From an uncultured Eubacteriales bacterium (GTDB lineage Bacteria > Bacillota > Clostridia > Oscillospirales > UBA644): a stretch of 64,000 nt of DNA. The notes below the pieces were generated by a model that worked only from the letters and a program-made list of their open reading frames with translations, did no database searches and had not been told where the DNA came from. This document shows, piece after piece, positions 53,639 through 62,248 of the stretch; the stretch's first letter is position 1; the number at the start of each line of letters is the position of its first letter. Location of the stretch: positions 12,857 to 76,856 of the forward strand of contig CAJLLT010000008.1 of assembly GCA_905207625.1 (NCBI GenBank), written 5' to 3'. The translations under genes were made by a program, and so were the position numbers.

Positions 53639-54841
53639 TTACGCGGGCATAAATGCGTCATGGATTGCAACGACCGCCGCATCCGCATCTTTTCTGTCCA
53701 CAAGCACACTGATTTTGATCTCAGAAGTACTGATCATCTGAATATTGATACCAGCACTGTACAGAGCCTCAAACATTTTTGCGGCTACTCCGGCATTGGT
53801 CTGCATTCCGGAACCGACAATGGAAACCTTGGATACGTTGTCGTCATGCAGAATCTTGGTTCCCGGATAGGCTTTCGTAAGGATTTCAAGAGTCTGGTCA
53901 ATATTTTCCCCGGAAACGGTAAAGGAAATATCTTTTGTCCCATCACGTCCGATGGACTGAAGAATTATATCCACGTTTATCTTTTTCTGCGCAAGAAGCG
54001 AGAAGAGTTTAAAGGCGACACCGGGAACATCCTGAAGTCCCACAAGAGAGACTCTTGAAACGTTGCTGTCTTTGGCGACGCCGGTAATAAGCATTTTTTC
54101 CACGATTGAGCTTTCCTCCTTGACTTTTGTACCTTCCACCCTGTTAAAACTTGAGCAGACCTCAAGATTTACATGATATTTTTTTGCAAGTTCCACCGAT
54201 CTGTTGCAGAGAACCTGGGCGCCGAGCGTGGCAAGTTCAAGCATCTCGTCGTATGTGATCTCCGAAAGCTTGCGGGCGTTTTTCACCTTTCTCGGATCGG
54301 CGGTATACACTCCGTCAACGTCTGTATATATCTGGCAAAGATCTGCCTTGAGCACTGCGGCGATAGCCACGGCGGTTGTGTCCGAACCACCTCTGCCGAG
54401 AGTCGTTATATCGTCATATTTATTCACGCCCTGAAAACCGGTAACGATAATTATTTTACGCTGATCCAGCTCACGGCGCAAACGCTCCTCGGAAATGGAC
54501 TTTATGCGTGCGTTTGAATAGTTGCTGTCCGAAACGATACCCACCTGCCATGCGGAAAGGGAGATCACGGGATACCCCATTCCGTCAATCGCCATTGCAA
54601 GCAGTGATGCGGATATCTGCTCGCCGGTGGTAAGAAGCATATCCATTTCCCGGCGGGAAGGACTTGAATTGATCTGTTTTGCTTTTTCAATAAGGTCATC
54701 GGTAGTATCACCCTGGGCAGATACTATAACAACCACGTCATTTCCGGCTTTGTAAGTGTCGGTAACTATTGTTGCGACATTACGGAGTCTGTCGGTATCA
54801 GCAACCGACGAACCGCCGAATTTCTGTACGATGAGTGCCAT
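53639..54841 (-). CDS. lysC: Aspartate kinase
   Basis: 400 residues. The catalytic domain has VQKFGGSSVA, VVIVSAQGDTTD, FQGVNKYDDITTLGRGGSDTTAVA; two ACT domains follow (about 260-400), the second ending AAVVAIHDAFM. It makes aspartyl phosphate for lysine, threonine and methionine and is likely feedback-regulated through the ACT domains. ATG 54841 overlaps the hom stop (TAATG). Confidence 0.95.
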   Translation of the reverse strand: MALIVQKFGGSSVADTDRLRNVATIVTDTYKAGNDVVVIVSAQGDTTDDLIEKAKQINSSPSRREMDMLLTTGEQISASLLAMAIDGMGYPVISLSAWQVGIVSDSNYSNARIKSISEERLRRELDQRKIIIVTGFQGVNKYDDITTLGRGGSDTTAVAIAAVLKADLCQIYTDVDGVYTADPRKVKNARKLSEITYDEMLELATLGAQVLCNRSVELAKKYHVNLEVCSSFNRVEGTKVKEESSIVEKMLITGVAKDSNVSRVSLVGLQDVPGVAFKLFSLLAQKKINVDIILQSIGRDGTKDISFTVSGENIDQTLEILTKAYPGTKILHDDNVSKVSIVGSGMQTNAGVAAKMFEALYSAGINIQMISTSEIKISVLVDRKDADAAVVAIHDAFMPA

Positions 54842-55923
54842 TATTTATCCCCTCTGTCTAAATATACTATCTGTTTTTCTTTGTCAAAGTAATCATATTT
54901 CACGCCATCACGGTCAAAACTGCGGACAAAACCGGAATCCGGACTGTCCTGCCAGAATATTTCGTCTCCGGCATTTCCCGTAACTGCATCTATTATATCG
55001 GAACCGACGGCACTTGCGGTAGGCATTTTGCCTGCTCCTCTGCCGTAGAACATACATTCGCCGATAGCATCACCGGTAACGGCTATACCGTTGAAAACGT
55101 CTTCTATATTCGCCAGGGAATGATCCTTGCTTATTGCACAGGGACTGACAAAGACCTCAACCGTTCCGTCAGCCTTCTTTTCGGCACTGCCGATCAGTTT
55201 GATAACGCAGTTTTCCTTCTCTGCCCTGGTTATATCGTCAAGGGTGATCTGTTTTATACCCACGGTTTTTACGCTGTCCGGATAAACATGTCTGCCAAAG
55301 GCAAGGGAGGCAAGAATACATATCTTGCGGCAGGTGTCTTTACCTTCGATGTCGGCGGAAGGATCCTGCTCGGCATAGCCGAGTGCCTGTGCCTGACGAA
55401 GAGCCTCATCAAAGGATATACCCTCACGTACCATCTTCGTCAGAATATAGTTCGTCGTACCGTTGAGGATTCCGACGATCTTTTCTATTTCATTCGCTGC
55501 AAGGCAATTCCGCATAGGACTAATTATCGGAATTCCGCCGCCCACGGACGCTTCAAACAGATACTTAACGCCTTTCTGCCGGGCAATGGAAAGCAACTCA
55601 GGAGCTTTCGAGGCAACGAGCTCTTTGTTTGATGTAACAACGTGTTTTCCGGCAAGAAGCGCGCGTTTGGTAAACTCATACGCGACGTTTGCCCCTCCGA
55701 TAGTCTCAACGACTACGTCTACGTCTCCGTCGTTGACTATGGTATCAAAGTCCTTGATCATTTTATCCGCATACGGGTCACCCGGGAAATCCCGGATATC
55801 AAGAATGTACTTACATTGCACAGGCTGGCCTATCTTTTTTTCAAAAAGCCTGTTATTTTTATCCAGCAACTCAACAACGCCGGAGCCTACGACCCCGTAA
55901 CCCATAACAGCTACGTTAATCAT
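54841..55923 (-). CDS. hom: Homoserine dehydrogenase, short form without ACT domain
   Basis: 360 residues. NAD(P)-binding start (VMGYGVVGSGVVELL), the catalytic region with VVTSNKELVA, GVKYLFEASVGGGIPII and GILNGTTNYILTKM, and AQALGYAEQDPSADIEGKD. Typical Gram-positive enzymes are about 430 residues with a C-terminal ACT domain; here the chain ends at DRGDK without it. Allosteric threonine control is therefore probably missing and left to LysC. The hom-lysC pair is one operon. Confidence 0.93.
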   Translation of the reverse strand: MINVAVMGYGVVGSGVVELLDKNNRLFEKKIGQPVQCKYILDIRDFPGDPYADKMIKDFDTIVNDGDVDVVVETIGGANVAYEFTKRALLAGKHVVTSNKELVASKAPELLSIARQKGVKYLFEASVGGGIPIISPMRNCLAANEIEKIVGILNGTTNYILTKMVREGISFDEALRQAQALGYAEQDPSADIEGKDTCRKICILASLAFGRHVYPDSVKTVGIKQITLDDITRAEKENCVIKLIGSAEKKADGTVEVFVSPCAISKDHSLANIEDVFNGIAVTGDAIGECMFYGRGAGKMPTASAVGSDIIDAVTGNAGDEIFWQDSPDSGFVRSFDRDGVKYDYFDKEKQIVYLDRGDK

Positions 55924-55990
55924 AACATTATATTCCCCAATCTCTCTGTTTGACGCAAAGCCTGATTTCGACCTTGAATCACTTTAAGGC

Positions 55991-56019
55991 ATTATATCAT
56001 AAATGTAAGGGTCAAGCAA
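55991..56019 (-). promoter_or_regulatory. Possible sigma-A-like promoter of hom-lysC
   Basis: On the minus strand TATAAT (55991-55996) is 17 bp from TTGCTT (56014-56019), a weak -35. An overlapping TTGACC lies only 13 bp away. No lysine riboswitch is recognised. Confidence 0.55.
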
Positions 56020-56122
56020 GGAAAATATTTTTTAATATATCCGAATTTTTTGTGAACACTGCTGTATTTTCAAATTTAAGAAAAAAAGTTATTGTAGAAT
56101 AGGCCGGAGCGGGGGTGTTAAC

Positions 56123-56596
56123 ATGAATAAGACAAACGCAATGAGACTTCTTGATGCTGCCGGTATAAGATATGAGCCCAAGGAGTATGAAGTGGACGAG
56201 TCAGACCTGTCCGGGATGCACCTTTGCACCCAGATCGGACTGGAACCGCAGATGGTCTACAAGACACTGGTTCTGACCGGAGATAAGCTCAAATACTTTG
56301 TTGTCTGCATTCCGGTGTGCGATGAAATAGATCTGAAAAAGGCAGCCTCAATAACAGGAAATAAGAAGGTTGAAATGGTTCATGTCAAGGACCTGCTTAA
56401 AATAACCGGATACATACGCGGAGGATGCTCACCTGTGGGAATGAAGAAGAAATTCCCCACATTTTTCAGTCAAAAAGTAAAGGACATGGATCTTATAACC
56501 GTAAGTGCAGGCATCCGTGGAATACAGCTGCTGCTGAATGCGGCACAGCTGGTCGATTATGTGGAAGCACAGTGTTGCGATATAACAAAAGACTGA
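56123..56596 (+). CDS. ybaK: Cys-tRNA(Pro)/Cys-tRNA(Cys) deacylase (YbaK/EbsC)
   Basis: 157 residues, full-length YbaK. Catalytic Lys region VYKTLVLTG and the GGCSPVGMKKKFPTFF block are typical. It hydrolyses misacylated Cys-tRNA(Pro). GGGGGTG precedes ATG 56123. The glyoxalase-fold gene follows after 20 bp. Confidence 0.93.
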   Translation: MNKTNAMRLLDAAGIRYEPKEYEVDESDLSGMHLCTQIGLEPQMVYKTLVLTGDKLKYFVVCIPVCDEIDLKKAASITGNKKVEMVHVKDLLKITGYIRGGCSPVGMKKKFPTFFSQKVKDMDLITVSAGIRGIQLLLNAAQLVDYVEAQCCDITKD

Positions 56597-56616
56597 TCTG
56601 TAAAGGAGAATGAACT

Positions 56617-57015
56617 ATGTCTATCAAAGGATTTCATCATGTGGCGATCAAAGCCGAGGATTTTGACCGTGCCTACAGTTTTTACACCGAACTGCTGGGA
56701 CTGCGCCGTGTAAACGCCTGGAACGAACCTGCCGGCAGAGCCGTAATGCTCGCAACCGAAGACGATTCAAGAATTGAACTTTTTGAAGGTGGGAAAAAGG
56801 CTGAACATCCCGACAACTACGGAATCATCCACATGGCCTTCCGCACCGACGATCCCGACAAATATATAAACGCCGTGCGCGCAGCAGGCTACGAAGTGAC
56901 GATGGTTCCGACAGATGTCTGTCCCCCCTCGGATACAAACGAGAGTTTCAACGCAAGAATAGCTTTCTGCAAAGGTCCCTGCGATGAACTTATAGAGTTC
57001 TTCCACATGAAATAA
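56617..57015 (+). CDS. VOC (glyoxalase/bleomycin-resistance fold) protein
   Basis: 132 residues, two beta-alpha-beta-beta-beta modules. The family pattern is GFHHVAIKAEDFDRAYSFYTELLG, IIHMAFRTDDPDKYINAV and DELIEFFH, with metal-ligand-like His/Glu positions. It could be a lactoylglutathione lyase-like or other VOC enzyme; the substrate is unassigned. AAAGGAG precedes ATG 56617. Confidence 0.85.
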   Translation: MSIKGFHHVAIKAEDFDRAYSFYTELLGLRRVNAWNEPAGRAVMLATEDDSRIELFEGGKKAEHPDNYGIIHMAFRTDDPDKYINAVRAAGYEVTMVPTDVCPPSDTNESFNARIAFCKGPCDELIEFFHMK

Positions 57016-57042
57016 CATAAAACACAGCTTTACCCCATCCGG

Positions 57043-57071
57043 AACCTCACTGATCAAAAAACAGTGGGGTT
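57043..57071 (+). terminator. Terminator-like hairpin after the VOC gene
   Basis: AACCTCACTG pairs with CAGTGGGGTT (10 bp, one T-G wobble). The T tract after it is poor. Confidence 0.6.
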
Positions 57072-57137
57072 CTTACAATTCTGCCACAAACGCGTTCATC
57101 TTTTAACACAAAACGGAGTTATACTAACGTCAACAAA

Positions 57138-57160
57138 GGTCAAAGATAGTCAAAGTCAAA
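57138..57160 (+). promoter_or_regulatory. CtsR operator
   Basis: GGTCAAA (57138-57144), three bases, AGTCAAA (57148-57154), then a third GTCAAA (57155-57160). This is the CtsR direct heptad repeat and lies 20 bp before ctsR. A TATACT at 57120-57125 may be the -10 box; the -35 is weak. The operon is probably repressed by its own CtsR and induced on heat stress. Confidence 0.85.
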
Positions 57161-57179
57161 AGACCTCAGGAGGTGTATC

Positions 57180-57629
57180 ATGAAAACGAGTGACGTAATA
57201 AGCGAGTTTATACTGAAGTTGCTTGACGAAGCTGACGGAAGCCTGGATCTGAAAAGAAACGAGCTTGCCCAGCACTTCAATGTCGTCCCGAGCCAGATAA
57301 ACTATGTGATCACTTCCCGTTTCTCGCCGGAACACGGTTACAGAATCGAGAGTCACAGGGGCGGCGGAGGCTTCATCAGGATAATCAGGATAAACTCCGA
57401 CAAGTCCCTTGGAACCATGCATGCGATAAACAGCATCGGTTCCACCCTGACAATGACGGAAGCGTCAATACTGCTGCGAAACCTGGAAAGCTACGGTTTT
57501 ATCTCAAAAAGAGATGCAGGACTGATTTTTTCCGCAGTGTCGGACAATGTTCTGTCGGTTCCTCCCCCGGTGAGAGATTCCCTAAGAGCGGCAATAGTCA
57601 AATCAATGCTGATTGAAGTGTGCAAATAA
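57180..57629 (+). CDS. ctsR: Transcriptional repressor CtsR
   Basis: 149 residues. The winged-helix block LKRNELAQHFNVVPSQINYVITSRFSPEHGY and the glycine-rich wing RGGGGFIRI are diagnostic. The C-terminal region is the part controlled by McsB/McsA. AGGAGGTG precedes ATG 57180. First gene of the ctsR-mcsA-mcsB-clpC operon. Confidence 0.97.
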   Translation: MKTSDVISEFILKLLDEADGSLDLKRNELAQHFNVVPSQINYVITSRFSPEHGYRIESHRGGGGFIRIIRINSDKSLGTMHAINSIGSTLTMTEASILLRNLESYGFISKRDAGLIFSAVSDNVLSVPPPVRDSLRAAIVKSMLIEVCK

Positions 57630-57645
57630 AGGAGCGTGTTTGTAT

Positions 57646-58143
57646 ATGTTATGTGAAAAATGCGGAAAACGTCCCGCCACCACTTATTTCAAACAGAATA
57701 TCAACGGTAATGTAAAAGAAATGTACCTGTGCAGCGACTGCGCAGCCAAGTCAGGTTTTGCCAGCACCGCCTTTTCAGGTTTTGATATGCTTTTCCCCTC
57801 ACTTATACAGACGGAAAGGAATACTGAACAGAAAAGATGCATCTGCGGCACAACTTTTCCCCAGATAAGAAAATCAGGATTTGTAGGTTGCCCGGAATGC
57901 TACAAGACATTTGAAAAGGAACTCTCTACTATAATTAAAAAGACACATGGAGCACTGAACCATGTAGGCAGAAAACCGGAAGCGGGAAAAGGAGAAACTG
58001 AAACCGCAGACAAGGCAGATACAGTGGAAACACTTAAGGAGCAGCTGAGCAAAGCCATAGAAAAGGAAGACTTTGAGCAGGCGGTCATACTTCGGGATAA
58101 AATAAAAGAAAAGGAGAACGGCGGAGCCGCCCATAAGGAGTAA
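57646..58143 (+). CDS. mcsA: McsA, activator of McsB
   Basis: 165 residues. Two zinc-binding CxxC pairs (CEKCGKRPA, CSDCAAKSG) and a second set (CICGTTF, CPECYKTF), then a C-terminal UVR motif (EQLSKAIEKEDFEQAVILRDKIKEKE region). McsA stimulates the arginine kinase McsB. AAGGAG lies upstream of ATG 57646. It ends 5 bp before mcsB. Confidence 0.95.
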   Translation: MLCEKCGKRPATTYFKQNINGNVKEMYLCSDCAAKSGFASTAFSGFDMLFPSLIQTERNTEQKRCICGTTFPQIRKSGFVGCPECYKTFEKELSTIIKKTHGALNHVGRKPEAGKGETETADKADTVETLKEQLSKAIEKEDFEQAVILRDKIKEKENGGAAHKE

Positions 58144-58148
58144 CGATC

Positions 58149-59102
58149 ATGAATAATATAGTCTCCACAAGAGTACGGTTTGCAAGAAACCTTGCGGACT
58201 GTCCGTTCCCGGCGAATCTCGGCAAAGACAGAAAGAAACTTATGCTCAGAATAAAGGATACGGCGAAAAAACTGTACCCCGACTGGGATTTCATCGATGC
58301 CACGGCTCTTACGGATATTCAGGCAGGTGCAATGATTGAACAGCATCTCATAAGCCCGGAATTCTCAGAAAGAGCGGAAGGTTCGGGACTGCTTTTGAGC
58401 AAGGACCGTTCCGTATGTATAATGATTAATGAAGAGGATCATTTACGGATACAGGTCTTCTCAAACGGTGACGACATCCGGAAAACTTATGAAAAGGCCC
58501 GTGAGATCGAAGAAAATCTTGACAAGGAACTGCACTTTGCCTTCTCTGATAAATTGGGATATCTGACTCAGAGTCCCTGGAATCTCGGCACTGCAATGAG
58601 GGTATCGGTACTGGTTCACCTTCCCATGCTGACCTCAAGAAATGCGGTTTCATACCTGACAAATGCCGCAAATCAGAACGGGTTGACAGTCAGAGGCATC
58701 TACGGCGAGGGCACAGAACCCATGGGGGCTCTGTATCAGATCTCAAACCGCATAACCCTCGGCTACAGCGAAGACGACATAATTGACCGTATCACGGGTA
58801 TGCTTGAAGTAATTCTCAAGAGCGAATCTGATCTTGCCAAGGGAATTGCAAAGGATATTTCCGCACAGGACAGAATATACCGGGCATACGGAATACTCAA
58901 ACAGGCAAGACTCATATCATCGGAAGAATCCACAAAACGGTTATCTGACCTCAGATGCGGTGTTGAGGCAGGCATCATCGATATGGATCCGAAAACAATA
59001 GACGAACTTGTGGTCAGAACCCAGCCCTGCAACATACAGCTCGGAAACCCTGAAAACCGGGATATTGCAAGGGCTGAACTGATCAGACAGACACTGAAAT
59101 AG
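58149..59102 (+). CDS. mcsB: Protein-arginine kinase McsB
   Basis: 317 residues, shorter at the N-terminus than the roughly 360-residue Bacillus enzyme. The phosphagen-kinase fold is present: STRVRFARNL, INEEDHLRIQ (catalytic Glu), and NLGTAMRVSVLVHLP. Two atypical features: the reactive Cys (CPTNLGTG in Bacillus) is Ser142 (QSPWNLGTA), and the GTG turn is GTA. It marks proteins with phospho-arginine for ClpCP and inactivates CtsR. Start follows AAGGAG. Confidence 0.93.
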   Translation: MNNIVSTRVRFARNLADCPFPANLGKDRKKLMLRIKDTAKKLYPDWDFIDATALTDIQAGAMIEQHLISPEFSERAEGSGLLLSKDRSVCIMINEEDHLRIQVFSNGDDIRKTYEKAREIEENLDKELHFAFSDKLGYLTQSPWNLGTAMRVSVLVHLPMLTSRNAVSYLTNAANQNGLTVRGIYGEGTEPMGALYQISNRITLGYSEDDIIDRITGMLEVILKSESDLAKGIAKDISAQDRIYRAYGILKQARLISSEESTKRLSDLRCGVEAGIIDMDPKTIDELVVRTQPCNIQLGNPENRDIARAELIRQTLK

Positions 59103-59140
59103 AACAACACACCGCAGTCACACAGAAAAGAGGGATTATT

Positions 59141-61588
59141 ATGAACAGTTTTTCTGAAAAAGCGTCCATGGCATTACAACTCATGGTGGAAGCCGCAAGA
59201 CAACTCGGACACGGGTACGTGGGGACCGAGCATCTGCTGCTCGGGCTTGCCCGGACAGAAGATTCCGTCGCGGCGACCGTACTCGAAAAAAACGGAATTA
59301 CTCCGGAATACGTTTCCGATAAAATAACCGAAATAATAGGTATAGGTGCTCCCTCTGCGGTCACGGGTGAGGATATGACCCCGAGACTGAAGAGAGTAAT
59401 CGAACAGAGTATCTACGAGGCACAGCAGCGCGGTCAGAGACTCGTGGGAACGGAACATCTGCTTATTTCCCTGCTCCGCGCCGCAGACAGCAAGGCTGTT
59501 GAAATAATCGAACTGAAGTCCGATGTCCGCACTGTTTACTCCGATATCCTCAGATCTCTGGGCGCTGTTGGAAGCGATGACGACAGAGCCGCCTATGCTC
59601 CCGGTCAGAAGAAAGGCAAAACCCAGAGCGATACCCCGACCCTGGACAGTTTCGGCAGAGACCTTACAAAACTTGCCGCAGAGCATAAGATCGACCCCGT
59701 AATAGGCAGAAAGACCGAAATTGAGAGGGTCATTCAGATACTCAGCAGACGGACCAAAAACAACCCCTGCCTTATCGGCGAACCCGGTGTCGGCAAGACC
59801 GCCATTGCAGAGGGGTTGGCACAGCATATTGTAGACGGCAATGTCCCTGAAATGCTCAAGGGAAAGAGAGTCGTAACCCTTGATATAGCCTCAATGATTG
59901 CCGGCGCAAAGTACAGAGGCGACTTTGAGGAAAGGATCAAAAATACTATTGAAGAGGTCCGTAAGAACGGAAATGTTATCCTCTTTATAGATGAAATCCA
60001 TGTCCTGATCGGTGCGGGCTCCGCCGAGGGCGCCGTTGACGCCGCAAATATTCTCAAACCCTCCCTTGCAAGGGGCGAGATTCAGATAATCGGCGCAACG
60101 ACCCTTGATGAATATAAGAAGCATATTGAAAAAGATGCAGCACTTGAAAGAAGATTCCAGCCTATAATAATCGCTGAACCTTCTGTAGAAGACGCGATCC
60201 AGATACTTAAGGGTATCAGGGATAAATATGAAGCGCATCACAACGTAAAAATCACCGACGAGGCGATTGACGCAGCTGTCAAACTCAGCAAACGTTATAT
60301 TCAGGACAGATTCCTTCCCGATAAGGCAATAGACCTTATGGATGAAGCTTGTTCAAAGGTTCGTATAAAGAGTCTTACCACTCCCCCGGATCTTACCGAA
60401 AAGGAAGATGAACTGAAGCGAATAGCCGCAGAAAAGGAAGACGCGGTACACAGTCAGAACTTCGAGAAGGCTGCGGAGCTCCGTGATAAGGAAAAGGAGA
60501 AGAGCGCTGAACTCGATGAACTGAAAAAGAAATGGTCCGCAGAAAAGGCAGGAACCAGACTCTCCGTCACAGAGTCCGATATACAGGACGTTGTGGCGCA
60601 ACAGACCGGCATCCCCGTCCGCAGACTTGCGACCGAAGAAAGCGAACGGCTGCTGAACATGGAAAACATTCTGCACAAGCGTGTGGTAGGTCAGGATGAA
60701 GCCGTCACCGCAGTGTCAAAGGCTATAAGAAGAGGCAGAGTCGGTCTTAAGGATCCGAAACGTCCTATCGGTTCATTCCTGTTCCTCGGTCCTACCGGCG
60801 TAGGTAAGACAGAGCTTTGCAAAGCCCTTGCCGACGTAATGTTCGGTGATGAAAATGCGGTCATCCGTATAGACATGTCGGAGTACATGGAAAAACATAC
60901 TGTCTCCAGACTTATCGGGTCCCCTCCGGGATATGTCGGATTTGAAGAAGGCGGTCAGCTTACCGAAAAAGTCCGCAGAAAGCCTTATTCAGTCATACTT
61001 TTTGATGAGATCGAAAAAGCTCATCCCGATGTTTTCAATATCATGTTGCAGATACTTGACGACGGTATTCTTACTGACGGTCAGGGCAGACGGGTTGACT
61101 TCAAGAACTGCATTATAATCATGACCAGCAATATAGGCGCAAGAAGAATAACCGAAAACAAGAATCCCCTCGGATTTACCCCCGGATCCGAAAACTATGA
61201 TCGGACTCAGGAGCAGATCAGAAACGAGGTTATGGATGAGCTGAAGAAGACCTTCCGTCCCGAGTTCCTGAACAGAATAGATGACATAATAGTGTTCAGA
61301 CAACTCAGGAAAGAGGATATCAAGGAAATCTCCGTAAGACTCCTGGATTCTGTCTGCAAGAGACTTGAAGGACTCGGTATAACTCTGACGGTTGAGGATT
61401 CCGCCATAGATATCATTGCTGATAAAGGCTTTGATCCTGTGTACGGCGCAAGACCGCTGAAGAGGGCGATACAGTCTCTTATCGAAGATAAAATGGCTGA
61501 AAAGATGCTTGACGGAACCTTCACCTCCGGCAGCAAGGTCGTTGCCAAGGGTGTTGACGGCAATATTGTCTTTGAGGCACAAAAGTAA
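59141..61588 (+). CDS. clpC: ATP-dependent Clp protease ATPase subunit ClpC
   Basis: 815 residues. Two ClpN repeats (about 1-145), AAA1 with GEPGVGKTAIAEGLAQHI, a middle domain with a UVR-like segment (DELKRIAAEKEDAV), and AAA2 with GPTGVGKTELCKALADV. The ClpP-binding loop LGF lies in NPLGFTPG. It unfolds phospho-arginine-tagged proteins for ClpP. ClpP is not in this window. It ends at a terminator. Confidence 0.97.
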   Translation: MNSFSEKASMALQLMVEAARQLGHGYVGTEHLLLGLARTEDSVAATVLEKNGITPEYVSDKITEIIGIGAPSAVTGEDMTPRLKRVIEQSIYEAQQRGQRLVGTEHLLISLLRAADSKAVEIIELKSDVRTVYSDILRSLGAVGSDDDRAAYAPGQKKGKTQSDTPTLDSFGRDLTKLAAEHKIDPVIGRKTEIERVIQILSRRTKNNPCLIGEPGVGKTAIAEGLAQHIVDGNVPEMLKGKRVVTLDIASMIAGAKYRGDFEERIKNTIEEVRKNGNVILFIDEIHVLIGAGSAEGAVDAANILKPSLARGEIQIIGATTLDEYKKHIEKDAALERRFQPIIIAEPSVEDAIQILKGIRDKYEAHHNVKITDEAIDAAVKLSKRYIQDRFLPDKAIDLMDEACSKVRIKSLTTPPDLTEKEDELKRIAAEKEDAVHSQNFEKAAELRDKEKEKSAELDELKKKWSAEKAGTRLSVTESDIQDVVAQQTGIPVRRLATEESERLLNMENILHKRVVGQDEAVTAVSKAIRRGRVGLKDPKRPIGSFLFLGPTGVGKTELCKALADVMFGDENAVIRIDMSEYMEKHTVSRLIGSPPGYVGFEEGGQLTEKVRRKPYSVILFDEIEKAHPDVFNIMLQILDDGILTDGQGRRVDFKNCIIIMTSNIGARRITENKNPLGFTPGSENYDRTQEQIRNEVMDELKKTFRPEFLNRIDDIIVFRQLRKEDIKEISVRLLDSVCKRLEGLGITLTVEDSAIDIIADKGFDPVYGARPLKRAIQSLIEDKMAEKMLDGTFTSGSKVVAKGVDGNIVFEAQK

Positions 61589-61600
61589 AAAAACACATTC

Positions 61601-61630
61601 AGCCCCGGTTGCAGATGCGACCGGGGCTTT
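61601..61630 (+). terminator. Terminator after clpC
   Basis: AGCCCCGGT and ACCGGGGCT form a 9-bp stem, followed by TTCTCTTCTT. Confidence 0.8.
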
Positions 61631-61709
61631 CTCTTCTTCCGAATATGATTCCTTACCGTCTCTATTTACGGATTATTCACAGTTCAAGTCTTAAAATCTG
61701 TGCGTTTAT

Positions 61710-61901
61710 CTAAAATCCGTATTTTTCATACAGTTGTATAACATCATTGCCTGCAACAACTTTGACCTCAATACTTTTAAGATCCTTTTGACGGAAAATC
61801 CGCATTGCCCATTCCATGAGAACTTTTCCGAACCCTTTGCCGCGATATTCCGGCAAAACGATATGATAGTCTATCTTCCCGGATGCAGTCAGAAAGTCCA
61901 T
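61710..61901 (-). pseudogene. GNAT acetyltransferase fragment
   Basis: 63 residues covering only the acetyl-CoA-binding half (IVLPEYRGKGFGKVLMEWAM to VIQLYEKYGF). The N-terminal strands are missing and the chain stops directly after YEKYGF, where the last strands should follow; the same frame resumes after the stop with INAQILRLEL, which resembles a GNAT end. A good AAGGAG does precede ATG 61901. It adjoins the tRNA-Ser remnant and is probably a decayed gene cut by an insertion event. Confidence 0.6.
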
Positions 61902-62180
61902 TTTAATTTCTCCTTATACATAACAACGGAGTCGACCTGAAAGGACTTGACCCCATGCACGATTACTCACAAACTGATTTCAAGTATCGGCACTTCATGA
62001 TATCCTGCGGTTTTTTATGAGAATATAAAAAACGTGAAATCCACCCCACCAAATGTGAATTGCCCTGACATTTTTATTGGTTTTGCAAAAAACTCAGGAA
62101 CTTCCGAAATTACATGTTAGTGTTATGAATGCAATACTGCCACCCGAAAAATGTAGTTGTTTCTTTTCACACGGGAACGG
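61902..62180. other. Gene-poor stretch next to the tRNA remnant
   Basis: Apart from the tRNA-Ser remnant at 61938-61986 and an A/T-rich hairpin near 62010-62035 (GTTTTTTAT with ATATAAAAAAC), nothing is seen before the promoter at 62181. Confidence 0.5.
61938..61986 (-). pseudogene. Decayed 3' half of tRNA-Ser(UGA), possible att remnant
   Basis: On the minus strand it reads from an anticodon-loop-like CTTGAAA (anticodon TGA) through AATCAGTTTGTGAG and the T-arm-like CATGGGGTCAAGTCC. It matches the tRNA-Ser at the right edge at 32 of 42 positions (counted by hand), most changes being transitions. The 5' half of the tRNA is not recognisable, so the similarity stops around the anticodon loop. 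Confidence 0.6.
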
Positions 62181-62209
62181 TTGAAATGCAGAAAAATTTG
62201 TGGTATAAT
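62181..62209 (+). promoter_or_regulatory. Sigma-A-like promoter of the EFR1 gene
   Basis: TTGAAA (62181-62186), a 17-bp spacer and TATAAT (62204-62209), 40 bp before ATG 62249. Confidence 0.8.
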
Positions 62210-62248
62210 GAGATATCGACAAACCGAATTCAACGGAGGCAAGAAACC

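Noticed and set aside
55924..56122. A lysine riboswitch before hom-lysC.
   Set aside because: The intergenic space is short and shows no lysine-element core; only promoter-like boxes were found.
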